Both the position numbers and the translations under genes were made by a program. A stretch of DNA of 64,000 nucleotides from Nonomuraea gerenzanensis (GTDB lineage Bacteria; Actinomycetota; Actinomycetes; Streptosporangiales; Streptosporangiaceae), in the NCBI RefSeq assembly GCF_020215645.1, contig NZ_CP084058.1, forward strand, positions 5,642,001 through 5,706,000, given 5' to 3'. Within the stretch, counting starts at the first letter, position 1, and each line of letters starts with the position of its first letter. A model generated the notes under the pieces. The model saw only the letters and a program-made list of their open reading frames with translations. It did no database searches and was not told where the DNA came from. This document shows positions 18,932 to 26,930 of this stretch, in pieces.

Positions 18932-19284
18932 GTCTCCCCGGCCGGTGCCGCGCACACCGGTCTTGCTCGGTGACCTATCGATCAATCACTCGGGAACGTA
19001 CGTCCTCCCCGAGCCGATCCACAGGTCCTGAGCATTGCTCTCACTGTGATGGATTGCTCGTATCGGCGGCAGCGGATCACATGGCGGTGTGTTCAGCTGC
19101 ACGTGGCGGTGTCCTTCACCCGAACGCGCCCTGCGCGCCACCTCGGCCGGGCGAATGTCCGCCGAATCGCCGGACCCTACGACCCCGGTCGCAGACCGGT
19201 CGTGAGAGGTCATACCGAGGTCGCGCGCAACTCTCCACATTGAGGCCGTTGTCCGGGCGAGGTCACTCCGCCACGGTGATCACC
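18932..19284. other. Intergenic DNA, no gene supported
   Basis: Between the transposase remnant and the hydrolase start. The open frames here are GC-rich shadows with biased composition (for example a reading rich in Arg/Pro/Ser). The hydrolase promoter is probably in the last 100 bases, but I see no clear -35/-10 pair. Confidence 0.5.
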
Positions 19285-20715
19285 ATGACTGTGACCGTGT
19301 TCTTCGGCTTGTCCCTCGTAGAACTCCTGGCCTTGGCGGCAGCCGTCCTGCTCGTGCCGGCCGGCTGGCTGCCGCCCGGCGCGCGCCGACCCGTAACGTG
19401 GGCTGGTGCGGCAGTCCTCGCTATGTCCGCGATCGTGCTGGCCGTGCTCGGGATCCGCTGGCAGCTCATACCCGTCCTGACGGGCGGGGCCATCGCGGTG
19501 ACGTTCGCCGCTCGTCCCCTGCTGAGGCGGCGTGCCGGGCGGCCCGCACGGCGGGCCCGGTGGTGGCCGGCCCTGGCGGGGTCGGCGGCATGCCTGGCGC
19601 TGATCCTCGCGGGCGCGGTGGCGGCGTGGGCGCTGCCCCGGCCCGTGTTCCCCGAGCCGGCGGGCGCCTACGCCGTCGGCACCACCGTCGTGCAGTGGAC
19701 CGATCCCGATCGAGCGGAAACCGCCACGTCCCGGACCGATGACAAGCGGACGGTCGTCGTCCAGCTCTGGTATCCCGCACAGCCCGATCCTGCCGCCCGG
19801 CGGGCGTGGTACCTGGGACGTACGGCACAGGAGGCACGGCTCGTGGCCCGCGGCGAGGCCGACTACCTCGGCCTGCCGAGCTTCATCCTGGACGAGGCGG
19901 CACGCGCCCACACGCGCTCCGTGCCTGACAGCCCGGTGGCGACGGCAAGCGGCCGTTTCCCCGTGGTCCTGTTCTCGCCCGGGCTCGGAGGCGTGCGCAC
20001 CCAGAGCACCGCCTGGGCTCAGGAACTGGCCAGCCGCGGCTACGTCGTGGCGGCCCTCGACCACCCGTACGACTCGGCCGTCGTCACCCTCACCGACGGC
20101 CGGACGATCCGTACCCGCGTCGCGTCCACCGGCGACCAGGCGGAGGACGACAGGCGCGCGGCCGGATGGACAGCGGTCAGGGCCGCCGACCTCAGCTTCG
20201 CGCTCACCCAGCTCGGCCGCCTGGACCGCGGCGAGATCCCGGGCCTCCTGACCGGGCGGCTCGACCTCGGCCGGGCCGCGGCGACCGGCCACTCCCTCGG
20301 GGGCGCCGCCGCCCTGCAGACCGCCCGCCAGGACCCCCGGTTCGCAGCCGTCATCGACATCGACGGCTTCCCGCGAGATCCCGCACCGCAACCGTTCGAC
20401 CAGCCCGTGCTCGCGCTCACCCACGACGTCAAGCCGGGCGAGGAGCCGGACTACATTTCTCGCCTCACGCGGGTGCTCCAGCTCAGCACAGCGACGAGCT
20501 ACCGGCTCACCGTCCCCGATTCCGCGCACCTCACCTTCACCGACGCTCCGCTCTTCCTGCCGCCGCTGCCCACGCTCGTCGGCTCCCTAGGCCGGACCGC
20601 CGGGCCCCGGATCACCGCGGCGGCAACCGTCGCCTTCCTCGACGCCGCACTTCGCGGCGAATCCAGCGACCTGGCCGCAGACCTGTCCAGGTACGGCCAC
20701 CTGACTGTCCTGTAG
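19285..20715 (+). CDS. Membrane-anchored alpha/beta hydrolase (PAF-acetylhydrolase-like)
   Basis: 476 residues from ATG 19285. Four hydrophobic segments occupy residues 1-130, followed by an extracellular hydrolase domain. It begins QLWYPAQP, continues FSPGLGG and then GHSLGGAAALQTA (nucleophile elbow GxSxG, about residue 333), with a catalytic His in PDSAHLTFTD near residue 410. This is the layout of actinobacterial PAF-acetylhydrolase/dienelactone-hydrolase-like lipases or esterases. A longer reading upstream lacks hydrophobic character and is not used. The substrate is unknown. Confidence 0.85.
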   Translation: MTVTVFFGLSLVELLALAAAVLLVPAGWLPPGARRPVTWAGAAVLAMSAIVLAVLGIRWQLIPVLTGGAIAVTFAARPLLRRRAGRPARRARWWPALAGSAACLALILAGAVAAWALPRPVFPEPAGAYAVGTTVVQWTDPDRAETATSRTDDKRTVVVQLWYPAQPDPAARRAWYLGRTAQEARLVARGEADYLGLPSFILDEAARAHTRSVPDSPVATASGRFPVVLFSPGLGGVRTQSTAWAQELASRGYVVAALDHPYDSAVVTLTDGRTIRTRVASTGDQAEDDRRAAGWTAVRAADLSFALTQLGRLDRGEIPGLLTGRLDLGRAAATGHSLGGAAALQTARQDPRFAAVIDIDGFPRDPAPQPFDQPVLALTHDVKPGEEPDYISRLTRVLQLSTATSYRLTVPDSAHLTFTDAPLFLPPLPTLVGSLGRTAGPRITAAATVAFLDAALRGESSDLAADLSRYGHLTVL

Positions 20716-20760
20716 GGGGTCGTGGCCGCTCGGTGTCGGGCTCGGGCCTTGCGTCCGGAT

Positions 20761-20777
20761 GGCGGCTCCGAGCCGCC
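20761..20777 (+). terminator. Possible terminator after the hydrolase
   Basis: GGCGGC-TCCGA-GCCGCC forms a 6-bp perfect GC stem 46 nt after the hydrolase stop. Short, with no U-tract, so only a candidate. Confidence 0.35.
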
Positions 20778-20871
20778 CGTGCCGGTATCGGGGCGAGCGG
20801 CCTCTTTCGTTTGCCAGCTCATGCGATGCGGCCCGCGACGAGTGGGTCCGCGACAGGATGAGCGGACGGCG

Positions 20872-21533
20872 TCAGAGGCCGAACATCGGACGACACGATG
20901 CCATCCCGTCGACCCTTACGGGGTGCCGGTCCTGCTGAGCACACTTCTGCCTGGTGAGCTGTAGACGATCGGACATGAGGGCCTCGTCACCGCGGGCGTC
21001 CACCGAGACGCCGTCGTGCTCGTAGCCGAGCTTGCGGGACACGCCCTGAGAGGCGTGGTTGTCCTGGAACACCTCGGTACGCGCAGCGCGTGCGTCGAGG
21101 TGGTCGAAGGCCAGGGTGAGCAGGCCGACCCGAGCCTCGGTTCCGTAGCCCTTGCCTTGGTGTTCGATGCCCAGCCACGAGGACGTGGTGACCTCCCGGA
21201 CGACGAGGAAATCGCGTGCTCGAAGCGTGACCATGCCAAGCGGTTGGCCATGGTCGAAGACCCCGAGGCCGAGTTGCCACGCTGCCACGCTGCCACGCTC
21301 CATCCTGCGAGCCGGCTCCAGTGTCCTTGGAGCACAGACCGTGCGCGTTCTTCAGGACCGCCGTCGGTCCACGGGGTCAAGAACGGGCGCTCGTCTGCCC
21401 GGTGCACGTCTTCGGCTGCCAGATGTGCGAGTGCCGCCAGTTCTTCCTCCCGTGGCAGGCGGAGTTCAAGTCGTGGGGTGAAGATGGTCAGGCCGTATTG
21501 CGGCCACAGGTCAGAAAGCACGGGCCGGATCAT
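20872..21533 (-). pseudogene. GNAT acetyltransferase disrupted by an 8-bp repeat
   Basis: Two frames of the complement make one GNAT protein. The first part (from about 21533) reads MIRPVLSDLW, LTIFTPRLELRLP and PFLTPWTDGG. The second starts SVAAWQLGLGVFD and holds the acetyl-CoA region SSWLGIEHQGKGYGTEAR and the C-terminal LGYEHDG. The frame breaks inside three tandem copies of TGCCACGC (21275-21298). With two copies the frame is restored exactly as GWSVAAWQLGLGVFD. The lesion is therefore one repeat unit, consistent with slipped-strand mispairing. The acetyl acceptor is unknown. Confidence 0.8.
21275..21298. repeat. 8-bp tandem repeat (3 copies) inside acetyltransferase
   Basis: Three perfect head-to-tail TGCCACGC units. 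The unit length is not a multiple of three, so each gain or loss changes the frame of the gene on the complement. Confidence 0.9.
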
Positions 21534-21713
21534 GACGACTGAGTCGGTGCCAGGCAACTGAATTACGGCCGATACCAGGATGGTCATCGGCATGTCAGTG
21601 CCTTGCAGTTGAGCGCGCCCATGCTCCCTTTGAGCCGCAGTGCTGCGAGCTGCGGCCCACCAGGTCGGACGCAGTTGCCAGAAGCTCTGCGAGACACGCT
21701 CCGACGGGCTGCC

Positions 21714-21857
21714 TCAGTCGAGCGTCGCACAAGGTCGGGAGTTCGGCTCGGCAGCGACGGCGTCTCCTTGGGCGCGGGTGTGGACGGACAGGCCGGTGTC
21801 CTCGGGGAAGTGCTGGCGCAGCAGGCCGTGGGCGTTCTCGCCGGAGCCGCGCTGCCA
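21714..21857 (-). pseudogene. IS30-family transposase C-terminal remnant
   Basis: The complement encodes WQRGSGENAHGLLRQHFPED and LSVHTRAQGDAVAAE, the conserved IS30 C-terminal stretch (normally WQRGxNENxNGLLRQYFPKGTDLS). Only about 47 codons remain; the DDE core and N-terminus are absent. Confidence 0.8.
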
Positions 21858-21884
21858 GGGCCTGGCCGGGGAGACGGAGAACTC

Positions 21885-22277
21885 ATGGTGTACAACCTGT
21901 ACCACACGCGGCTGACCGAGCAGGCCGGGCTGCGGGGCGGGCGCGTCGTCTTCGGCCGGGACGGGACGATCGCCCTGGATGAGGCCGGGTTCGGGCCCGG
22001 GGTGGCGGTGAGCGGGCGGATCGGGCTCACGTCCGAGGGCGTGGCCGCGGCGGCGCTGACCGTCGCAGCCGGTGGCTCGCCGCAGCGGCTCGCCGCATCG
22101 GGTGGAGGTGGCGTGGGAGGCGTTCGGCGGGCGGAACGGCCCGCGTTGTCCGGCACGTTCGACGGAACACCTTTCAAGGACCTCGCGCCCGATGAGCTGG
22201 GAAGTTCTCTGGCGGAAGCACCCGCTTTGAACGTGTTCAGTCCGCCGCGCTACGCTCGATCCAGACCTTGGGGGTAG
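21885..22277 (+). CDS. Unrecognised 130-residue ORF, probably a gene fragment
   Basis: Begins MVYNLYHTRLTEQAGLRGGR and continues VVFGRDGTIALDEAGFGPG. The first two thirds have protein-like composition, but I recognise no family. The part after about residue 75 (QRLAASGGGGVGGVRRAE) looks like non-coding shadow. It sits directly behind the IS30 remnant with no clear RBS, so it may be the cut end of a larger gene. Confidence 0.3.
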   Translation: MVYNLYHTRLTEQAGLRGGRVVFGRDGTIALDEAGFGPGVAVSGRIGLTSEGVAAAALTVAAGGSPQRLAASGGGGVGGVRRAERPALSGTFDGTPFKDLAPDELGSSLAEAPALNVFSPPRYARSRPWG

Positions 22278-22281
22278 CCGG

Positions 22282-23241
22282 ATGAAAATCGTGATACCCG
22301 GAGGAACCGGGCAGGTTGGCACCATCCTCGATCGCACCCTGACAGCCGCGGGCCATGACGTCGTCATCCTGACCAGGCGGCCCGCGCGTGAGGGCCACGT
22401 CCACTGGGACGCCGCGACCCTGGGCCCGTGGGTCAAGGAGATCGACGGCTGCGACGTCGTGATCAACCTCGCGGGCCGCAGCGTCAACTGCCGCTACACG
22501 CCGGCGAACCTGCGCGCCATGATGGACTCACGGGTTCGCTCCACCCGCGTGGTCGGCCAGGCCGTCGCGGCGGCTGCGTGCCCTCCCCGCGTCTGGCTGC
22601 AGATGAGCACGGCCACCGTCTACGCGCACCGTTTCGACGTCCCCCATGACGAGGCGACGGGCGTGATCGGCGGTGGCGAGCCCGGCGTGCCGGGTTACTG
22701 GGCCTGCAGCGTGGAGATCGCGCAGGCGTGGGAGCAGGCGCTGGAGGAGGCCGATACGCCGCACACGCGCAAGGTGAGCCTGCGGGCCGCCATGGTGATG
22801 AGCCCGGATCGGGGCGGCGTGTTCGAGGTGTTGCTGCGGCTGGTGCGCCTGGGGCTGGGCGGCGCGGTCGGTGGTGGTGCGCAGTACGTGTCGTGGATCC
22901 ACGATCAGGACTTCGTCCGGGCGGTGGAGTTCCTCATCGGGCGGGAGGACCTCGACGGGCCGGTCAATCTCGCCGCGCCGGCTCCCTTGCCGCAGCGTGT
23001 GTTCATGCGGGCGCTGCGGCGCGCGCGGGGAGTTCCGGTCGGGTTGCCCGCCACGAGGTGGATGGCCGAGGTGGGGGCGTTCGTGCTGCGCTCGGACACG
23101 GAGCTGCTGCTGAAAAGCCGCAGGGTCGTGCCCGGCCGGCTGCTCGGCGCGGGTTTCACCTTCGGCCACCCGGAGTGGCCAGGGGCGGCCGCCGACCTTG
23201 TCCGGCGGTCAGGTCGTGAACAGGAGACGCGGGGCCTGTAG
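22282..23241 (+). CDS. NAD(P)-binding sugar epimerase-like protein (YfcH/TIGR01777 type)
   Basis: 319 residues. The Rossmann motif is IPGGTGQVG (5-13), followed by DVVINLAGRSVNCRYTPAN, QMSTATVYA and a C-terminal DUF1731-like end (RRVVPGRLLGAGFTFGHPEW). These features define the TIGR01777 subgroup of epimerase-like SDRs; no substrate is established for it. The start overlaps no other gene, and GGGGGTAGCCGG precedes the ATG. The 3' end overlaps the convergent STAS remnant by 33 nt. Confidence 0.9.
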   Translation: MKIVIPGGTGQVGTILDRTLTAAGHDVVILTRRPAREGHVHWDAATLGPWVKEIDGCDVVINLAGRSVNCRYTPANLRAMMDSRVRSTRVVGQAVAAAACPPRVWLQMSTATVYAHRFDVPHDEATGVIGGGEPGVPGYWACSVEIAQAWEQALEEADTPHTRKVSLRAAMVMSPDRGGVFEVLLRLVRLGLGGAVGGGAQYVSWIHDQDFVRAVEFLIGREDLDGPVNLAAPAPLPQRVFMRALRRARGVPVGLPATRWMAEVGAFVLRSDTELLLKSRRVVPGRLLGAGFTFGHPEWPGAAADLVRRSGREQETRGL

Positions 23242-23400
23242 GGCGATGAGGACGCTCAGCGCCCAGCCGCCGTGGAAGATCAGCTGGCTCAGGTCGAGCA
23301 CCAGCGGCTCGTCCGGCCGGCGGCGCGCCTGGGTGAGGCGGACCTGCAACGGGACCGCGTTGAGCGCGCCGGCCAGGCGCACCAGCGTGACGCCGGGCAA
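23209..23400 (-). pseudogene. Truncated STAS (anti-sigma antagonist) domain
   Basis: 63 codons from a TTG, with an in-frame stop just upstream. GVTLVRLAGALNAV, EPLVLDLSQLIFHGGWALSVL follows the STAS pattern V(R)LxGxLDA...LVLDLSxxTFxxxxGLxVL. The phosphorylatable Ser region (SAG in homologues) reads GGW, and the domain is shorter than the usual 100-110 residues. Probably a dead remnant. Confidence 0.5.
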
Positions 23401-23425
23401 AGCTCACAAGTCAACGTGAGTGGAA

Positions 23426-23746
23426 TCAGGATGCCTCCCCGTCCGGTGCGCTGCCCGTCGTGGGCTCCCGCACAGGAGAGGTGCTCGGCGCCGGGAGAGG
23501 GCTTGTGCCCGCGTCGGCTGAGCCATCGGCTCGGAGCCGGTGCCGGACCTGTGCCAGCCGTTCGGCGATGAGGGGAGCGCGGTCCCTGGCCTGCCGGGCA
23601 CGCTCGGCGGCGGCCCGCGCGTGTTCAGCGGCAACGCCGGCCCGCAGGGCGGCCAGCCGGGCGATCTCTCGGGAGAGCGAAAGCAGCACCGAGGCCGGTT
23701 CTGCGGGCTCATCAGCGCTGACAGGGGGCGGATATGGGGCGGTCAT
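23426..23746 (-). CDS. Small Ala/Arg-rich coiled-coil protein
   Basis: 106 residues from ATG 23746. Residues 25-80 (SREIARLAALRAGVAAEHAR and following heptads) form a strong coiled coil. No catalytic motif. It resembles in style the small proteins at 25493 and 26452 that accompany the two ANTAR genes nearby, suggesting a common role, perhaps as a signalling partner. Function unknown. Confidence 0.55.
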   Translation of the reverse strand: MTAPYPPPVSADEPAEPASVLLSLSREIARLAALRAGVAAEHARAAAERARQARDRAPLIAERLAQVRHRLRADGSADAGTSPLPAPSTSPVREPTTGSAPDGEAS

Positions 23747-24364
23747 GGGGACCACACTCCCGATGCGGGAGTTTCCTCTCGGAGCGATGGCTTGTCGCCA
23801 CGGCGACATGTCCGGCGAATCGGACCGCCATCACCGGGAGCGTCCCTCTGGCAGTGACCGGGCGCTCACCTCGTTGAGCATCCAGTTCGCCGGAGGCACC
23901 GACATGGAACATGCCGTGCCGCCGGCCAGATCGACTAAACACGCAGTCAAAGCGTTGTCGTCTTCACGCTACGCGCTTTTCGGCGGGCGGACGACCCCGC
24001 AAGCGTGCTCTTCCGCTCGCCGCAAGGTGTTGATCTTCTGCGGGCATGCCGGCCGCACAAGGAGCGGCTCCCCGCAGTGCTGCGAGGAGCCGTAGGTGGC
24101 CTTGATCCGAAAGCGGGTCGCCTGCATGGCCGCTACGGCCGGGCTCGGCGAGGAGATCTCCGCCCGCATCACCGCTGAGCACGACCCCGCCGCACGACGC
24201 AGGCCTCGTCGAGATTCGCGCTTCCCGTGTGGGGCCGTCGTCGTGGCACGGCGTCCGCTGCCGAGGAGAGTCCGCTGATCAATGGGCCGCCGCATTCCCT
24301 TCGCCACGGGCGCGGCAGGTATCGGTCCCGGAGGGCCTGGGGCCTTCGGACACCTCGGGGTAAA
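23747..24364. other. Intergenic stretch, no gene supported
   Basis: Both strands carry only short, low-complexity frames. A plus-strand frame at 24096-24278 (MALIRKRVACMAATAGLGEE) is possible but has no RBS or homology. Nothing firm. Confidence 0.4.
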
Positions 24365-24604
24365 GTCGAGGGCGTAGGCCGGTCGTGACCGGCTGTTCGA
24401 CCATTTGGGACGGTTCCGGCCGGGAAACCGGACTCCGCCGGTCCGTCGGGTGATGCGCCGGAAAGGCGACGTGTCGCCGGGCCGCACAGAGAAGCCCTTC
24501 TCGAAGGGCGGCCCCGGATGCGACCGGGTGCCGCACGGGCGGCGCTAGAGCCCCGAGCACGGGGGCGGCAGCCTGGCTCGCGCCCCCCGTTGAGGAGGCC
24601 CCGC
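24365..24604 (+). promoter_or_regulatory. Structured leader before the GAF-ANTAR gene
   Basis: Successive hairpins: a nested stem GTCGA...TCGAC enclosing GGCCGGT-CGTG-ACCGGCT (24365-24401); a GNRA-type CCGG-GAAA-CCGG near 24420; GCCCTT-CTCG-AAGGGC (24494-24509); and GGGGGCG...CGCCCCC (24561-24587) ending five bases before the RBS GAGGAGG. The downstream gene encodes an ANTAR RNA-binding protein, so autoregulation by antitermination is plausible. I did not find a clean pair of the six-base loops that ANTAR targets require. Confidence 0.45.
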
Positions 24605-24605
24605 T

Positions 24606-25406
24606 ATGGGTCCGACCGACGACCCCGTCCCGAGCTGCGAGCCGGCCCGGACCGGCATCGGCGCCGGCGCCGGGCTGGATGACGGCTTCCTGCAGGAACT
24701 CACGGCGGCGCTGCTGGCCACCAGCGGCATCGAGGCGGCCTTGAACGAGATGGCCAACGCCGCGGCGCGCATCACTCCCGGCGCGCCGATGGCCGGGGTG
24801 ACGCTGCGGCTGGGCGGCCGGGTCCGCACGGTCGCCTCCTCCGAGGTGACCGCGTTGCTGGTCGATGAGCTCCAGTACGACAACGGCACCGACGGCGGCC
24901 CGTGCCTGGAGGCCATCGACACCGGCCTGGTGGTACAGGTGGACGATCTGGCCACCGAACACCGCTGGGGCGAGTACTCCGCCCTGCTGCTGGCCCACGG
25001 GCTGCGCAGCATCTACTCCCACCCGCTGCGGGCCGGTGAGCAGGTGATCGGGGCGCTGAACATGTACGCCCCCACCACGGCCGAGACCGCGTTCGGCCCG
25101 GCCGCCCGCCGGGCCATCGCCCGCGCGGCCGAGCACACCGGGCTGCTGCTGCACGCGGTGCTGCAGGCGGCCCGGCACGCGGAGATCACCGCCCAGCTGC
25201 GCGAGGCACTGGCCCAGCGTGCGCTCATCGATCAGGCCATCGGCATCCTCATGGGCCAGCGCCGCTGCACCGCCGATCAGGCGTTCGCCCTCCTGCGGCG
25301 CGCCGGCCAGAGCGGCAATCGCTCCCTGCGGGAGGTCGCCGCCGACATCATCGCCGCCTTCACCGGTGGGCGGTCGGAGCCGCCCCCTTTCACCGATCCA
25401 CCCTGA
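24606..25406 (+). CDS. GAF-ANTAR response regulator
   Basis: 266 residues. A GAF domain spans about 30-185 (GPCLEAIDTGLVVQVDDL, RSIYSHPLRAGEQVIGALNMYA) and an ANTAR domain about 195-258 (IDQAIGILMGQRRCTADQAFALLRR, LREVAADI). GAF-ANTAR proteins sense small ligands and bind RNA to prevent termination. The structured leader upstream is a candidate target. RBS GAGGAGG at 24592-24598. Confidence 0.93.
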   Translation: MGPTDDPVPSCEPARTGIGAGAGLDDGFLQELTAALLATSGIEAALNEMANAAARITPGAPMAGVTLRLGGRVRTVASSEVTALLVDELQYDNGTDGGPCLEAIDTGLVVQVDDLATEHRWGEYSALLLAHGLRSIYSHPLRAGEQVIGALNMYAPTTAETAFGPAARRAIARAAEHTGLLLHAVLQAARHAEITAQLREALAQRALIDQAIGILMGQRRCTADQAFALLRRAGQSGNRSLREVAADIIAAFTGGRSEPPPFTDPP

Positions 25407-25492
25407 CCGGCCCAGGGCCGGGGTCGGGGGCGGGGTACGGGCCGGTCGCGCAGGCCGCCGGGAACGGGAAGGACACGCCAGGCACCGCTGCC

Positions 25493-25714
25493 ATGAACGG
25501 GGCCGGGGATCGGCTGGAACGCTCGCGTGAGCGGGCGGTCCGCGCGCGGGCCCGGCTGGTCGGAGCGCGGGAGCGGCTGGACGAGGCCCTCGCCCGCGGG
25601 CAGCGCGCCGACCAGCGGCTGAGAGAGATCCAAGCCGAGCTGGCGCGCCGGTGGATCGACGCCCCTCCTCCGGCCGGCGATGGCGCGCGGGCGGAGGGCC
25701 GGCCCGGTCCATGA
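25493..25714 (+). CDS. 73-residue coiled-coil protein between ANTAR genes
   Basis: Nearly all of residues 5-55 is a charged helix (DRLERSRERAVRARARLVGA and following). Starts 87 nt after the GAF-ANTAR stop. No known domain. The repeated association of small helical proteins with ANTAR genes here (23426, 26452) is the main reason to call it real. Confidence 0.45.
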   Translation: MNGAGDRLERSRERAVRARARLVGARERLDEALARGQRADQRLREIQAELARRWIDAPPPAGDGARAEGRPGP

Positions 25715-25849
25715 CCACGGCAGACACTTCGCTGCTTTTCGCTCCCGGGCTGCTCCCTTAGGGTGAGATTCGCCCGGCGACGGCAGCGCGAGCGACGGCG
25801 CGTCCGTCGCGTCGCGCGTGACAGACGTCACCCGGTCTGGAGGTGTCGA

Positions 25850-26539
25850 TTGCTGCACGAACACGAGATCCGGACAGCCGCGGCGCTGCTGGCCGCGCTG
25901 GCTCCCCCTGACGGCGACCACCCGTTGAGCCGTCAGGCTCTTCAGCTGGCCGACCACCTGCGCTCTGTCGCAGCGCATGCCGCCCACCTGCCCAGCCCTC
26001 CTGCGGATGCCTCCGTCCCGGACGGCGTGCTGACCGGCCCGGCCTGCACCGACCTGGCCCGGCGAGCAGCCGCGCGGGCGGCGCTGGCCGCGCAGATGCG
26101 CGAGCGCGCCGCCGAGAACGCCCGGCGCGCCGCGAGCGCCCTGGCCACCCTGCGCGCCCGGCAGACATCCCTGGTCGCGCGGGGCTGGCTGCCCGGCACC
26201 GACGGCGCCGTCCTGGATCGATCCGAGGCGGCCCGGTGGCGGTACGACGCCCGCCAGCACACCCTCATCAACCGTGCGGTAGGCATCCTCATGGCCCAGC
26301 ACCGCTGCACCACCGCGCGCGCTCTGCAGACCCTGCATGCCAGGGCGCGCCGGCAGGGCTGTGACCTGGCCCAGGCCGCAGCGGAGCTGATCAGCTCGGT
26401 CAGCGGCGAGCCGCCCCCTTCCCCGGCAGGCGCGACCGACTCCCGGACGGCTCACACCGGCTCCGGCCCCTCGGCCACCCGCGGACCGCCGGGCCGGTCG
26501 GCCGGGTCGTCCAGGACGAGGTGGTCGGCGCGGGCCTGA
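25850..26539 (+). CDS. ANTAR-domain RNA-binding regulator
   Basis: 229 residues from TTG 25850, chosen for the GGAGG at 25839-25843. The N-terminal helical region (about residues 1-130) lacks a GAF signature. ANTAR motif at about 140-190: LINRAVGILMAQHRCTTARAL...LAQAAAELI. The last 45 residues are Pro/Arg/Ser-rich and overlap the convergent gene at 26452 by 88 bp, so the true protein may be unusual at its end. It probably acts on transcript antitermination. Confidence 0.8.
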   Translation: MLHEHEIRTAAALLAALAPPDGDHPLSRQALQLADHLRSVAAHAAHLPSPPADASVPDGVLTGPACTDLARRAAARAALAAQMRERAAENARRAASALATLRARQTSLVARGWLPGTDGAVLDRSEAARWRYDARQHTLINRAVGILMAQHRCTTARALQTLHARARRQGCDLAQAAAELISSVSGEPPPSPAGATDSRTAHTGSGPSATRGPPGRSAGSSRTRWSARA

Positions 26540-26724
26540 GCTCGGCCGATCTGCTCCTCCAGCTCACACATCCGGTCGCGGAGTGCGCGCATGGCCCCGA
26601 TCAGGGCGGCGGTCTCCCGCCGTGTCTCGTTGAGCCGTCGCCGGCGATCCCGGGCCTGGTCGCGCCAGTAGCGGGCGGACATCGCGAGCAAGTCGGGATG
26701 GCGCAGGAGCTGATCATCATCCAT
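26452..26724 (-). CDS. 90-residue coiled-coil protein
   Basis: ATG 26724 with GGGAGC seven bases upstream. Residues 15-65 form an amphipathic, charged helix (YWRDQARDRRRRLNETRRET and following, then ELEEQIGRAQARADHL). Convergent with, and overlapping, the ANTAR gene end. Function unknown; third small helical protein in this cluster. Confidence 0.6.
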   Translation of the reverse strand: MDDDQLLRHPDLLAMSARYWRDQARDRRRRLNETRRETAALIGAMRALRDRMCELEEQIGRAQARADHLVLDDPADRPGGPRVAEGPEPV

Positions 26725-26930
26725 CGGGGCTCCCTGCGAGGGTGTGACTCGATGGTCTCACGGTCTCACCGCAGTGGTACTTCCGCTGGGCGGCGGCCGG
26801 ATCCCGCCGCATCGCCGAGGCCGAAGCGCGCACTTCCCGAGGGCAGGAAGTGGTCGAGGACGTCATCGACACCGCCGTGGCGGGACAGGGCATGGCCGCA
26901 GACGGCGTGGCAGGAGCAGGCGGGCTGACC

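Noticed and set aside
24400..24450. Cobalamin-riboswitch-like GCCGGGAA/CCGG segment
   Set aside because: The surrounding sequence lacks the other conserved blocks of cobalamin riboswitches, and the downstream gene is an ANTAR regulator.
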